64,000 nt of DNA from JAEZBP01 sp963832725 (GCA_963832725.1 CAWHVG010000007.1:1-64000); one strand, 5' to 3'; counted from the first letter of the stretch, positions 41,021 through 51,500 are shown. A program made the numbers and translations. Notes: a model not told the origin generated them from the sequence alone.

Positions 41021-42634
41021 ATGACCTACGAGCCCGAACGCTGGGAAGAGCGCGTGCGAGCGCTGGAAGCGCGCCTCGCTCGCCACGAACGGCTGGACGC
41101 GCTGCGCGAAGCGGCGGACGACGCGCTCGAGGTGGCCCTGCGCGAGCGGCATCCGCTCGAGCGGGTGATGCCCCGGCTCCTGTCGCTCTTGAAAGACCAT
41201 CTCGGCGCATCCGCGACGGCCGTGCACACCATGGACGAGTCGCTGGCCGAGCGGGTCTTCGCCCTCGGTGATCCGCCCGTCACGCCCGAGCTCTTGGAGC
41301 AGGCCAGAGCTGGCGAGCGTGTCGTGCAGCTCCCGGGCTCCGTGATCGCGCTCACCCACGTGCTCGACGTCGCGGGCGAGCCCTTCGGCGTCTTGCTCGC
41401 GTTCCTCGCCGAGCCGCTCGAAGACGCCGACGACGCCGCCGCGCTCCTCGCGACCTTCTCCGAGCAGCTCGACAACCACATGGCGGCCATCGCCCAGTCG
41501 CGCCGCAAGTACGAGGTCATCCGCTCGATCAGCGACGCGCTCAAGGATCCGGTCCTCGACGGCGGCATCGAGCGGGCCATCGCGATTCTGCGCCGCGAGA
41601 TCGACTTCTCCGCGCTCTTCTTGCTCTTCCGGCACGAGGACGACCTCGAGAGCGGCGCCCTCCGCTACAAGGTCTACCAGGAGGGGGAGCTCGCCCACGA
41701 CTCGGCGCGGGTCCGCGACCGCGAGGTCGACGCCTTCATCCGCGGTCACGCCGCCGACTTCCTCGACGGAGACGAGTCCGAGGTTCGCGAGCGCTTCGGC
41801 ATCACGCGCTGCCGGGAAGAGGTGCTGATCACCGGCGTCCGCGCTGCGCGCGTGGTGGGTCGTATGTTGGTGGTCAGTCGCCACGGCGAATTCCATACCT
41901 ACGACCGCGAGCTCCTCGAACGCTTCGCCGATTATCTGCGGCAGCGTATCGTGGATTTCAACCGCGAGTGGAAGCAGCTCGCGCTCGTCTTCTCGAACGA
42001 GGTCTGCGAGCGCCTGCTGCGCGAAGAGGGTTACGCCAAGCGCTGGCTCACACCGCGCGAGGCAGATGTCGCTGTCCTCTATGGCGACATCAGCGGCTTC
42101 ACCCGACTCAGCGAGCAAGTTCTCAAGACGCCCGAAGCGGTCGGCCGACTGATCGACACCTGGGCGGAAGAAGCGGTCCGCATCCTCTGGGACACCGGCG
42201 GCGTCTTCGACAAGATGGTCGGGGACTGCATCATCGGGCTCTTCGGGCCGCCCTTCTTCGAGCACGATCCGGCGGACCTCTGCCGCCGCGCGCTCGAAGC
42301 CGCCACCCGCATCCGCGAGCTCACTCGTTCGCTGACGAGTCATCCGGCGCTGCCCGAGCTGCACGACATCGACTTCCCGGTCGACGTCGCCATCGGCGTC
42401 AACTACTGCCCGCTCTCGGTCGGCCTCTTCGGCCCGAACGAGGACTACACCGGCTTCAGCTCGGGCATGAACAACACCGCGCGGCTCCAAGGCGTCGCCA
42501 AGGGCGGCGAGATCCTCTGTATGGAGCGCCTGGTCGACGTCCTCGGCGAGCCCGCACGCTTCGACGAGCCCCGCGAAGCCCAGGTCAAGAACGTCCGCGA
42601 TCCCCTCGTCTTCCGCGCCCTGCGAGACGACTGA
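41021..42634 (+). CDS. GAF-domain adenylate/guanylate cyclase (class III)
   Basis: 537 residues. N-terminal coiled coil (EERVRALEARLARHERLDALREAADDALEV), two GAF-like segments (about 40-170 and 180-325; GVLLAFLAEPLEDADDAAALLATFSEQL marks the first, GRMLVVSRHGEFHTYDRELLERFADYL the second), then a class III cyclase domain from about 350: VAVLYGDISGFTRLSEQ carries the first metal Asp, VFDKMVGDCIIGLFGPPF the second, and FSSGMNNTARLQ the transition-state region. Produces cAMP or cGMP in response to a small ligand at the GAF domains. Soluble. Start at 41021; an out-of-frame ATG at 41011 lies in the palindromic atgactagtcat. Confidence 0.93.
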   Translation: MTYEPERWEERVRALEARLARHERLDALREAADDALEVALRERHPLERVMPRLLSLLKDHLGASATAVHTMDESLAERVFALGDPPVTPELLEQARAGERVVQLPGSVIALTHVLDVAGEPFGVLLAFLAEPLEDADDAAALLATFSEQLDNHMAAIAQSRRKYEVIRSISDALKDPVLDGGIERAIAILRREIDFSALFLLFRHEDDLESGALRYKVYQEGELAHDSARVRDREVDAFIRGHAADFLDGDESEVRERFGITRCREEVLITGVRAARVVGRMLVVSRHGEFHTYDRELLERFADYLRQRIVDFNREWKQLALVFSNEVCERLLREEGYAKRWLTPREADVAVLYGDISGFTRLSEQVLKTPEAVGRLIDTWAEEAVRILWDTGGVFDKMVGDCIIGLFGPPFFEHDPADLCRRALEAATRIRELTRSLTSHPALPELHDIDFPVDVAIGVNYCPLSVGLFGPNEDYTGFSSGMNNTARLQGVAKGGEILCMERLVDVLGEPARFDEPREAQVKNVRDPLVFRALRDD

Positions 42635-42674
42635 GGGGTTCAATGCCGGATGAGCCGCAAAGCGCATCAGGGAG

Positions 42675-43302
42675 CTGACCCGCGAAGGATCGGTCAACCG
42701 GAGTCGGTTCCCTTCTGTCGACCCCCGAAGGGTCGGCTGCCCGGAACCCGATTCCCCCCCGCTGACCCCGAAGGGTCGGCCGCCCGGAACCCGATTCCCC
42801 CCCGCTGACCCCGAAGGGTCGGCCGCCCGGAACCCCATTTCCCCCGCTGACCCCCGAAGGGTCGGCCGCCCGGAACCCGATTCCCCCTTACTGACCCCCG
42901 AAGGGTCGGCCAACGGAATCGGATTCCCTTCGGCAGACCCCAAGGGCCGGTCGAATCAAAACCGGGTTCCCCTTTACTGACCCCCGAAGGGTCGGCCACC
43001 CGGAACCCGATTCCCCTCCGCTGACCCCCGAAGGGTCAGTTACCCGGAACCCGATTCCCCTCCGCTGACCCCCGAAGGGTCGGTCACCCGGAACCCGATT
43101 CCCCTCCGCTGACCCCCGAAGGGTCGGTTACCCGGAACCCGATTCCCCTCCGCTGACCCCCGAAGGGTCAGTCACCCGGAATCCGATTCCCCTCCGCTGA
43201 CCCCCGAAGGGTCGGTCACCCGGAACCCGATTCCCCTCCGCTGACCCCCGAAGGGTCGGTCACCCGGAACCCGATTCCCCTCCGCTGACCCCGAGGGGTC
43301 CC
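42675..43302 (+). repeat. Tandem array of about 14 units of 42-44 bp
   Basis: Consensus unit starts acccccgaagggtcggtcac and ends gattcccctccgctg. Each unit has a GACCC...GGGTC mini-hairpin. The central and right units are nearly identical; the left ones and one unit near 42930 are more diverged. There are no unique spacers, so it is a minisatellite, not CRISPR. It lies downstream of the cyclase gene and its right edge is fused to an rhs pseudogene at about 43303. Confidence 0.92.
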
Positions 43303-44428
43303 GCGTCCATCGACGTCTCGAGCAGCACGCGGCCCATCCGGTCGTACGCCCGGGTGCTCGCGGTCAGGCCGCGCCGATCGATCGTCGCCACGGACAAGCC
43401 CCGGATGTCGAGGCTCGCCTGCTCGGTGAGCTCGTGCGCCGACTCGATGACCTCGACCGAAGCAATCTCCCGACCCAGCGAGTCCAGATGCACCGTGATC
43501 GGCGTGTCCGCGTTCGACTGCGCTTGCGCGAGAGCGATGTACTCCGGGTCGTCGATCGCGAGACCGCTCCGCGCCGACACGTAGTCGGTCGCGCCCGAGA
43601 CGGTGTCGTTCGGGTCCGACGCGCTGTGCGACCACGGCGTGAAGGAGGTCTCGCTGTAGGTCCCGTTCGGCAGGTCCTGCCGAGTCGTCCGACCCATCGC
43701 GTCGTAGTGCGCTCTCGGGCTGACGCCCATCTGGCGGTGGGCGACGTCGGCGTCGAAGTCTGGGCCGTCGCGGAAGAGCGGCTCGTACTGCTCGGTGCCG
43801 AGATCGACGAGCGTGCGCTCCTGGAGCGCGCGGCCGAAGCCGTCAGGTAGCGGACGCCGACCTGCGCCCGCGCCGAGGCCGTGCCCGCGTCGGGGCCGCG
43901 GTCCACGAACTCTTCCGCAGCCAGCGTCAGCGTCCGCATGGGCGCGCCGCCGGCCGGGACTCGTAGGCGATCAGGTGCTCCGCCGTGCCGAGCGCCGTCA
44001 GCGGATCGGCGAGCGCGTCGTCGATGGTCGGCCGCGCCTGTCCGAGGGTCAGCGCGCCGAATCCGTGCGCGACCATCGCGCCGGTCCCGTCCATCGCCGT
44101 CCCGTAGCGGCTCGTCCGCCGCGCGACGCCCAGCGGGTCGTAGTCGGTCTCCTGGACGGTGCCGTTCGGGTCCGTGAGCTGCCACGGCGCGAGGACGTGG
44201 TAGTCGATGCCCGCGACCGACGTGTTGCCGACCTCGTCCGACGCTTGCTGCGCGCACAGGTGATAGGCGTCCGCCACGATCGACTGCACGCCGCCGTCGA
44301 ACGCGACGCTCTCGGTCAGCCGGTAGAAGTCGGCCGCCGCCGCGAAGTGCGTCGTCGGCCCCTGCGCGTAGAAGATGTCGACGTCGATGGCGAAGCCGAG
44401 CGAGGGCAGGTCCGCGTCGGGGTCGGAA
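43303..44428 (-). pseudogene. rhs pseudogene, displaced copy of the core of the main Tc/Rhs gene
   Basis: The encoded fragment (FYAQGPTTHFAAAADFYRLTE...QSIVADAYHLCAQQASDEVGNTSVAGIDYHVLAPWQLTDPNGTVQE...YDAMGRTTRQDLPNGTYSE...RAYDRMGRVLLETSMDAG) matches the large Tc/Rhs gene at 52055-53280 almost residue for residue. It lacks about 120 nt internally (the VDPGTGALVEASVSERW region) and several bases elsewhere, and is cut at the left by the 44-bp array and at the right (44428) near the AbiE toxin gene. It is a non-functional displaced copy. Confidence 0.9.
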
Positions 44429-44479
44429 GCGTCAGGCGACGATGGGCAGCGGCCTCGCTGGGGCGCTGTGTCGGTGCGG

Positions 44480-45241
44480 CTACGCTCGGAGTCCGCGACG
44501 GAAGCAGTCCAGAGCGCGCTCCGCGTCCTCCACCGAGCTCCAGCTTTGCGGTCCGTGGACGGCCAGCCTCTCGGCCGTTGCTGCGGTCAAGAACCCGTCG
44601 ACATGTGCCGCGTGGTCGTCGTTCATGATCTGCGCGAGATCGCGACCGAGCATGAACGAAGAGACCTCTTCGAATGCCAGATCGAGGTCGAACACCTCGT
44701 CCTCGAAGCGCCGGTCATCGTCGTCGCCTACATAGAGTGCAAGGAGATGAGCGATGTCGCCGAGATCCTTCTCTCGGATGTACGGGCGATCGAGCCATGC
44801 CCTCATCTTCAACAGCGCGAGCACCGGCGCTGTCGGCACCGAGACGGTCGTCGTGCCGGCCTGCTCCACGGTGTTGTGGGTGAACGCGAGGTCGAACCCG
44901 AGCAGGCTCATTCGCTCTCCGGTTGGCCACTCGACGTAGCCCTGGGCGATGAGCCCCTCACCTGCGGGGAGGACGTCGACCATCTGTCCGTCAGGTGAGA
45001 AGAATCGGTGCGCCATCTTCCGATGCCGCCTCCAGCCCTCGAGGCTCGGGAGCGGCCCAGGGAAGCCTTCGATCGGTATCGCGACCGCCAGGTCCAAGTC
45101 GTCGGTCCCGCGGTGGTCCATGGGGATCCGGTGGCCAAGTGCAAGCGCTCCGATCAGAGCGATCTCGGTGTCAGGCCAGGCGTCCGCGATCGCAGCGAGC
45201 GCCTTCGCTTGGGCCTCTGTCAGAGGGACCACGGCAGCCAC
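44480..45241 (-). CDS. abiEii: AbiEii-type nucleotidyltransferase toxin
   Basis: 253 residues. The start IALIGALALGHRIPMDHRGTDDLDLAVAIP is the nucleotidyltransferase fold signature (GxxA...R.T.DLDL) of AbiEii/DUF1814-like toxins. Later motifs are MVDVLPAGEGL, VPTAPVLALLKMRAWLDRPYIREKDLGDIAHLL (Lys-containing KRDRxKDxxDI motif), typical of the family. These toxins transfer nucleotides to tRNA and arrest growth. It overlaps the end of the AbiEi-like gene by 22 nt. Length is on the short side of the family range. Confidence 0.85.
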   Translation of the reverse strand: MAAVVPLTEAQAKALAAIADAWPDTEIALIGALALGHRIPMDHRGTDDLDLAVAIPIEGFPGPLPSLEGWRRHRKMAHRFFSPDGQMVDVLPAGEGLIAQGYVEWPTGERMSLLGFDLAFTHNTVEQAGTTTVSVPTAPVLALLKMRAWLDRPYIREKDLGDIAHLLALYVGDDDDRRFEDEVFDLDLAFEEVSSFMLGRDLAQIMNDDHAAHVDGFLTAATAERLAVHGPQSWSSVEDAERALDCFRRGLRA

Positions 45242-46251
45242 CTCTCGCGAATGAGACCGGCGGCCTCACTCGCTCGCGGGTCGGGGTCGCTGATCAGCTC
45301 CGCGTAGACCAGGAGGGGATGGACCGTGGCACCCGTCTCCCCCTTCTCGGAGGCCTGCCCGATGTGGCGCATCCAAATCAGCTCCCCGTCCACCGCGGGG
45401 AGCGCCTTCAGCCGCTTGCGAAGCGGTGGAGATGGCGGGCCGAGATGGGCAACGGTCAGAGCGCCTCGATAGTGGGGCGCGAGCCGATACGCGCCCGCCG
45501 TACCGCCAAAACGGACCGTCTCGAGATGGTCCTGGAGCCAGCGCTCGACCTCGCGCGGCTCTCGCACGGGGAGGCGAAAGCGTCCTACCATCAGCTTGGG
45601 GCGGAGGGTGTCGCGGTAGCCCGCGACAAAGCGCTCCATCAGCTCCGCGTCCGGCCCCTTCACCCAAGCGTGTTTGCGTCCGCGCTGCACCAAGATGCGT
45701 TCCTCGGTGAGGCGCCGGAGGAGATCCGCGACTGGCTGCTTGCTAGTGCCGGCCGAAGTGGCGATTTCGCGCTGAGAAGCGTGAACGAGCTCCGGGTCGG
45801 CGAGGAGCGCGAACAGCACCTGGTAGCCGGGCGCGCGCATCTCTCTGCTCCGGGCCGGCGGTTTCGGTGATGTCTTGCCTTGGATGCGTGCGACGAAACG
45901 ATCGCCGACGCGCAGGTAGCAGTTGCCCTGGCGGTCGATGAAGTTGATGCCGCGCTGCTCGAGGGATTCGCCGAGAGGCGCTCCGATGTGAGGCGCGGCC
46001 AGGAGCACGTCCTCTCTCGCGGCGCCCCGTGTCGAGCGTCGCTCGGAGACGGTCGGGCTCCGAAGGTGCGACGTCTTCAGCTCGATATGCAGGACGGTGG
46101 TGGAGCCGTCCGCCAACCGCAGCTCGGCCAGCGCATCGTGCCCGGCGTCCTTGCCGGCCGGGACCGGGCGCAATCGGACGGACCGGACGAAGGGCAGCCT
46201 ACGGAGCTCGTCCGCGTAGGGAGCGAGCCGTTCGCGGTCCATGGTCGGCAT
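45220..46251 (-). CDS. abiEi: AbiEi-like antitoxin and transcriptional regulator
   Basis: 343 residues from 46251 (MPTMDRERLAPYADELRRL); the ATG at 46269 lies within the palindromic operator and seems unlikely. A winged-helix segment (GYQVLFALLADPELVHASQREIATSAGTSKQPVADLLRRLTEERILVQRGRKHAWVKGP) follows a restriction-endonuclease-like beta region (HIELKTSHLRSPTVSERRS, INFIDRQGNCYLRV). The C-terminal domain covers the AbiEi antitoxin part. In AbiE systems the antitoxin represses its own promoter, which fits the palindrome directly upstream. It acts without binding the toxin (type IV). Confidence 0.82.
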   Translation of the reverse strand: MPTMDRERLAPYADELRRLPFVRSVRLRPVPAGKDAGHDALAELRLADGSTTVLHIELKTSHLRSPTVSERRSTRGAAREDVLLAAPHIGAPLGESLEQRGINFIDRQGNCYLRVGDRFVARIQGKTSPKPPARSREMRAPGYQVLFALLADPELVHASQREIATSAGTSKQPVADLLRRLTEERILVQRGRKHAWVKGPDAELMERFVAGYRDTLRPKLMVGRFRLPVREPREVERWLQDHLETVRFGGTAGAYRLAPHYRGALTVAHLGPPSPPLRKRLKALPAVDGELIWMRHIGQASEKGETGATVHPLLVYAELISDPDPRASEAAGLIRERWLPWSL

Positions 46252-46260
46252 ATAATTCAC

Positions 46261-46301
46261 GCTTGGCATTTAGTAAATGCCAAGCGACTGGAAATGCCAA
46301 G
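46261..46301 (-). promoter_or_regulatory. Palindromic operator of the AbiE pair
   Basis: A perfect 11-bp inverted repeat with a 3-nt centre, GCTTGGCATTT-AGT-AAATGCCAAGC (46261-46285), plus a third half-site AAATGCCAAG at 46292-46301. It overlaps the start region of the antitoxin gene and is AT-richer than the surroundings. AbiEi proteins are known to bind inverted repeats in their own promoter, so autorepression is inferred. The minus strand reads GAATTATAT just downstream (about 46249-46257), a possible -10 box. Confidence 0.75.
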
Positions 46302-46443
46302 TGGAATCGTGCCGGCTCACCTCTCGTGGTTCGCGCGCGGCGGCCGCCACCCCTTCCGCCCGCTACTCCGCCGATCTGGTCGTGTAAGTGTGCGAGATCA
46401 GCGCGTGCTCGGTCCGGCACGGAGCTTGTTCGACGTGGCCGGC

Positions 46444-47748
46444 GTGACCGCACCGCGCATCGTGGTGAAGGGGGCGACGCTCGCGCTCACGCGGCGGACG
46501 ACGTTCCGCAAGGCGTTCCTCGCGCCCTGGCATCCTCTCGTCGAGCAGTGCTGGCTCTATGCGCTCGCCGACGCGCAGCGGGTGACCGACGTCGCCGTCC
46601 ACCACGGCGTCCGGGTGATCACGCATCACCACCTCAGCGTCACGCTGCCGCGGCAGAGCCTCGCGGACTTCCTCCAGCGCTTTCACCGCGACGTGAGCTG
46701 CGCGATCAACACGCTGCTCGCGCACGAGCGCTACGACGCGCCCCGGCACGTCTTCGACAAGCGCAGCTCGCACGCGATGCGGCTGCTCGATGCCGAAGCG
46801 CAGGCGAGCCACCTCGTCTACGAGCACCTCAATCCCGTCGCCGCCGGGCTGGTGGCGCGGCCCGAGCAGATGCCGGGGACCGTGCTCGACTTCGGGCATT
46901 GGAGGAGCTGGCGGCGATGTCGGGTGCGGCGGCCCGACGTGTACTTCGAGGACAGTCGGCCCGAGGAGCTCTGGCTCTCGCTGACGCCGCCTCCTCTGCT
47001 CTATCAGGCGTTCGATGGCGACCTCGATGCGCTCGTCCATCACATGCGGCGGCTGTCCGATGACGGCGCACGGGCGATTCGGGATGCGCGGCGACGGCCG
47101 CCGATCGGCGCGGCGAAGGTGAGCAGGATCCATCCCTGGAACGAGCCCAAGACCATGGCCGAGCCGGGTCGGGCGGTCGGTGCCGACGTTCAAGGTGGGA
47201 GCCCGTGGGTTGGTTGGACGCCGGCAGGAGTGCGCGGCCTCCATGGAGGTGCGTGGGTGGCGTGGTGAGTACGCCGAGGCGCGTGACGCATTTCTCGCGG
47301 GACGGCCCGGGCTCTTCCCGCATGGGACCTACGCGATGTGCGAGACGTGGGGCGCCGAGGCGGCGGAGCCGCATCGGGATGCGATCGTCGCTCGGCCCGG
47401 TCCGTTGCTCGACGAGGTAAAGGCCGAGCTCGAGGATGGTTGTCGGGACGCGGACAACGGGCGCGTGAAGGTGCTCGAGGAGGTCCGCGCCGCATGGCGC
47501 GAGGAGGCCGCCGACATCGTCGCTGTCGACGAGCTCGACTTCGAGGACCCGAGCCGGTCCTCAAGCGGACCGCCAGCAGGTGCCTCCCGGAACGGACGAG
47601 TCGAGGTGCAGGAAGAGAGCCCCGGCCAGTCGCCGAGGTCCGGCATCGGTTCGATCGCGATCGGGACGAGCCGGCAACGCGTCCGCGACGCCTCGTCATC
47701 GAGCGCGACCGGCGCAAGAACAAGGGACGCTCCGACCCACCCTCCTGA
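46444..47748 (+). pseudogene. REP-associated (Y1/IS200-like) transposase-like gene, frame-broken
   Basis: GTG at 46444 (MTAPRIVVKGATLALTRRTTFRKAFLAPWHPLVEQCWLYALADAQ). An HUH-like ITHHHLSVTLP motif and a SHLVYEHLNPVAAGLVARPEQMPG segment match the Y1-type REP transposase pattern 'YxhlNPvraGlv'. The C-terminal part (PTFKVGARGLVGRR...CEVRGW...FPHGTYAMCETWGAEAAEPHRDAIVARPGPLLDEVKAEL) is in another frame from about 47185 to 47550. The ending RRKNKGRSDPPS is back in the first frame. No GATTC is involved, so this may be a true decayed gene. It is not close to repeats typical of REP elements. Confidence 0.65.
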
Positions 47749-47759
47749 ACACAGCCGCC

Positions 47760-48265
47760 CCAAAGGGGCCCGCGCCGCCCGGTTTCGGCCCGGGCGGCGC
47801 GGAACTGCGTCTGGAGCGGGAAGATCGGCCGTCGAGTGGCCGGTCTTCGGCGGCGTGGGTGGTCTCGGCACAGCTTCAGCGAGCCGTGCCGCCGCTCGTG
47901 CGGAGCGACGAAGCGGACCACGGGCCCGAATGGGTACGCCCGCGCTTCTCAGCGAGGGCGTACCTCGGACGGAACCCTCCCCCGTCTGGAGCGTGAAGGT
48001 CGGCCGTCGAGTGGCCGGTTTCGGCGGTCTTCGTGGTCTCCGCGGAGCTTCAGGGCGCCGTGACCCCGCTCGTGCGGAGCGACGACCGGGATCAGGGGCC
48101 CGAACGGGCACGCCCTCGCTTCTCAGCTCAGGGTGTACCTCGGACGGATCCCCCGGCGCTCGAAACGGACCAGGGGCCCGAACGGGCACGCCCTCGCTTC
48201 TCAGCCAAGGGCGTACCTCGGACGGATCCCCAGGCCTCCGCAGGGTTGCGTCACTCTGTCCGAGA
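47760..48265 (+). repeat. Region of direct repeats behind the transposase-like gene
   Basis: Three partial copies of a unit reading (c)ggggcccgaacgggcacgcc-ctcgcttctcagc and gtacctcggacggatcccc, at about 47925-47980, 48095-48155 and 48170-48230, with a longer paired block (gtggccgg(t)(c)ttcggcgg, gtgcggagcgacga) at 47830-47920 and 48010-48090. No coding sequence is supported. Could be a decayed 3' part of a mobile element. Confidence 0.6.
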
Positions 48266-48323
48266 TTGAAGAATGGCGAACTCTGCGTCCTGGTAGGAAA
48301 CCTCTAGTAGCAACCCTCCGTCG

Positions 48324-48569
48324 TCATCCTTGAGATTCATAGTCCAACCGTCCCCGCGTCCTGATGAAGCCTGCATCCATGACTTCATAGTGGTGCACAT
48401 CATCGCTAATCACCGTGTCAGTCACGCCAATAAGGCGAACCTGCACCGTCGAGCCGCAATAGTCTCTGACTAGGAGTTCAAGGCCTTGGTCAGTCCTGGT
48501 TATCTGCTCTATCTTGCCGTCCGTAAATATCAGATCATTGAGCGGGTTTTTTGTACGGTGAATACGCAT
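48324..48569 (-). CDS. Putative immunity protein for the Rhs C-terminal toxin
   Basis: 81 residues, MRIHRTKNPLNDLIFTDGKIEQITRTDQGLELLVRDYCGSTVQVRLIGVTDTVISDDVHHYEVMDAGFIRTRG. It starts 7 nt after the toxin gene stop (TAG 48577-48579) and its AT-content is clearly above the neighbourhood. It is predicted to be beta-rich and acidic. Position, size and composition are those of an immunity gene in a polymorphic toxin locus. No known immunity family is recognised. Confidence 0.7.
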   Translation of the reverse strand: MRIHRTKNPLNDLIFTDGKIEQITRTDQGLELLVRDYCGSTVQVRLIGVTDTVISDDVHHYEVMDAGFIRTRGRLDYESQG

Positions 48570-48576
48570 CGTATTT

Positions 48577-51500
48577 CTATTCCCAAGGCCATACGGTGTG
48601 CTTTATGGCGCCCAGCTTCGTAAACGTTTTTCTCCAGTTCGCGTTAAGCACCGAAGGCGCGCTCTGCAGCCGGTATACATGTCGATGTGGGAGCACGTGC
48701 TGCCAAAAGGACCGACGGCGGACGTTCCGCTGGCCACTGTATGTTCCAAATATTTGGACGATATCTTTCAAGTGGTTCTCGGAGACAACGAGGGTCCGGC
48801 CACCTTCAATCAGGTGGTGGACAGCTCCGCTACTCCTGACCTGTCTGGAAACACCCGGTGCGCGAATCTGACTCCATCTACTACGTCCGGGTCGATGGAG
48901 CCAGCGGCGCGCCCGGCTCCAGAGGCTGCCGACCGCTTCACCAAACCAGTCGGCGATTCTGCTCGCACCGTTCCTTAGCCCCGCACCAATCTCTCTGAGC
49001 GCCCTGCCGACCGCCGCGCCCGAGAAGATTAAGTTCCGATTCGCCGCGATCATCCACAATGACATGTTGAGGTCGCCGAAGTCCAGCCACCCGAAACCGC
49101 CGCCTCCGCCGTTCCTTCGCGCATTGGGATCGCGGGAATCGTAGTCGAGTGCGTTCCCCGCGAGGATTCCAGCGAGGGCGGTGAACTTGTCACCCAGGGT
49201 GGGAACGAAATCACCGCTCTCGTCTCCGGAGAGCAGGCTCCCGGCCTCCTTTCCGTTCTCGGCTCCGAGGAGGCTTCCTCCAGCGCTACCACCGGAGAAG
49301 CCGACATCCGAGCCGCTTCGCTCCCGGGGCGGTCCTCCCGAGCCTGTCGGGCTTCCGACGTTGTAGCCGGTTTCGGCCCCTCCGCGTGGAGGTCGGCCGT
49401 ACCAGGTTGAGGACTTCGGCCCGCTGGCAGACCTGGTTCGGCCGCACCAGGTTGAGGACTTCGGGTGGTCGGCAAACCAGGAGCTGAGTGGGGTCCCGGC
49501 GAGTGTCCCGCGCTCCTGCGAGAGCCTCCACCGGCACCGGCGTGAGGCGCTGGTGTGGCGCCGCCACCTCGCCGACGGCCGGCTGCCCCGCCTCCGGCAA
49601 CCCCGCGACGCCGGGGCCCGTGCGTTCCTTCACCTTCTCCAGAGCCCGTTCCCGGTGAGCCCGAGCCGGATCCCCGACCCGAACCACCCGTAGAGCCATG
49701 ACCGGCCGGTCCACCGGAACCACTTCCTTCGGTGCCCGCGCCAGAGCCGGTGCCCGCGTCACCAGTTCCGGCGCCGATTCCCGTCTCCGCGTCGCCAGCG
49801 GACCCCTGGCCGCTCGACGACTCGAATCCCGGCAAACCGGCGAGAGGGTCGTTGCCCGACCCGAGCTCATCGAGGCCGCTGAAGTTCAGATTGGGTCGGT
49901 TGTCGCCGACTCCACCGGTCGGTCCGTCTCCCGGACCGTCGTTGGAACCACCGCTACCGCCCTCGCCCCCCGGAGTGGATCCACTCGTGCCTGGGGGCGC
50001 GGTCGGCGGGAGACCGCCGGCTTCGCCTGGAATCAGTCGGTCAGCGAGAGCGCGCTCCTCCTGCAACGACGCTTGCCATTCCTCCTCAGTCAGCAGGGCG
50101 AATTCCGCCCTGAGCAATGTGCCACTGGCCGGGGTGCTGCGTGTCCGGAGTGAGGTCCGTGATCCGGAGCATGTGGAAGCGTGCCCACTGCATGTTGTAG
50201 TAGCGCAGTGCCTGCGCCTCGTTTGTCATCGACGGGCCGGTCGCCAGCGTCGACTGCAACCCGAGCGAATCGGTGACGCTGGCTGGGTTGTTCCGCGCGT
50301 ACCAATACAGGTTCGGCCCATCGACCTCCCCCGCCGGGTCGGGACTCACCCAGTTCCCGAGGAACGGCGCGTAGTACCGATACTGGAAGACGTAGAAGCC
50401 CGTCGCGTCGTCCTGGTCCTTGCCGACGTAGCGAAGCGTCCGGTACTGGATCTGCCTCAGCGAGTCGCCCGCCAGGAACGCGGTCCGCCCGTACGGGAAG
50501 TACTCCTCGTAGGAGAGCAGCTCCCCCGACCCGCCGAGCTCGAGCGCGACGCTGCCGAGGTGCGTGCCGAGGTGGTAGTGCGTGCGGACCGAGGTGATGT
50601 CGTCCGTCTCGCGCGCCAGCGTGTCCGAGTCCCACCGGTAGACGGTGGCGACCCGCTGGTCGCCGTCGGCGACGTTGCTGGACCAGCGCTCGAGGATGAC
50701 GCTCGTGTCCTGGCGAATCCGCCGGAGCTCGCAGCCGTCGAGGGTGATCGTCTCGGTCGTCTCGACGAGGTTGTTGGTGACGTCGTAGACGCGGTGGAGC
50801 GTCTTGCGCAGGCGCGTGCCGTCGGCGGCGTAGTCGTAGACCTCGTCGTCGTCGCTGGCGGTGGTGCGCACGATGAGCACGGTTCGGCGGAGCAGAATCC
50901 CGGACGGACCACTCCATCGCCCGCACGCTCGGCAGGCTCGCGAGCTGACCGCGCGCGTTGAAGTTGCTGCCGGGGTCCGTGACGGCGATGCCGTTCAGGT
51001 CCTTGGCCGGGAAGCTGCGGTTCGAGGTGGACGAGACCCACTTGTCGTTCGTCCAGCTGTTGCCCGCGCCGCCGCCGACCTCGGGGCCGTGCGACCAGCC
51101 CTCGAGGTTGCCCGCGTCGTCGTAGGTGTACGTCCGCTTGTAGCGGCTGACGGCGCCGCCGTCGTTGAGGCCGACGCGCCGCGTGCCGCGGAAGCTCCCG
51201 CTCGTCGGCGCGTCCCCGCGGAAGTCCGGCTGGGTCAGCGCGTTGTGGACGCGGCCCGTCGCCCGGATGAGCTGGTAGCGCGCGTCGTATCCGAAGACGC
51301 GCTTGGCCCCCACCGTCAGGCCATTGATGACCATCGTCGAGGTCGGGCTCTGCGCGAGGTCGTCGACGTGGACGAGGTTGCCGACGGGGTCGTAGTGGTG
51401 GCGCAGGTCCTGGTAGGTGCCGGTGCCCGCGAGCGCGGCCTGCCGCTGGTAGAGCCGGAAGGTGTCCGTGTCGTAGACGCTCGTGACGTCGACGCCGTTG

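Noticed and set aside
42675..43302. Possible CRISPR array
   Set aside because: Units are contiguous, diverge as a whole and have no variable spacers or cas genes nearby.
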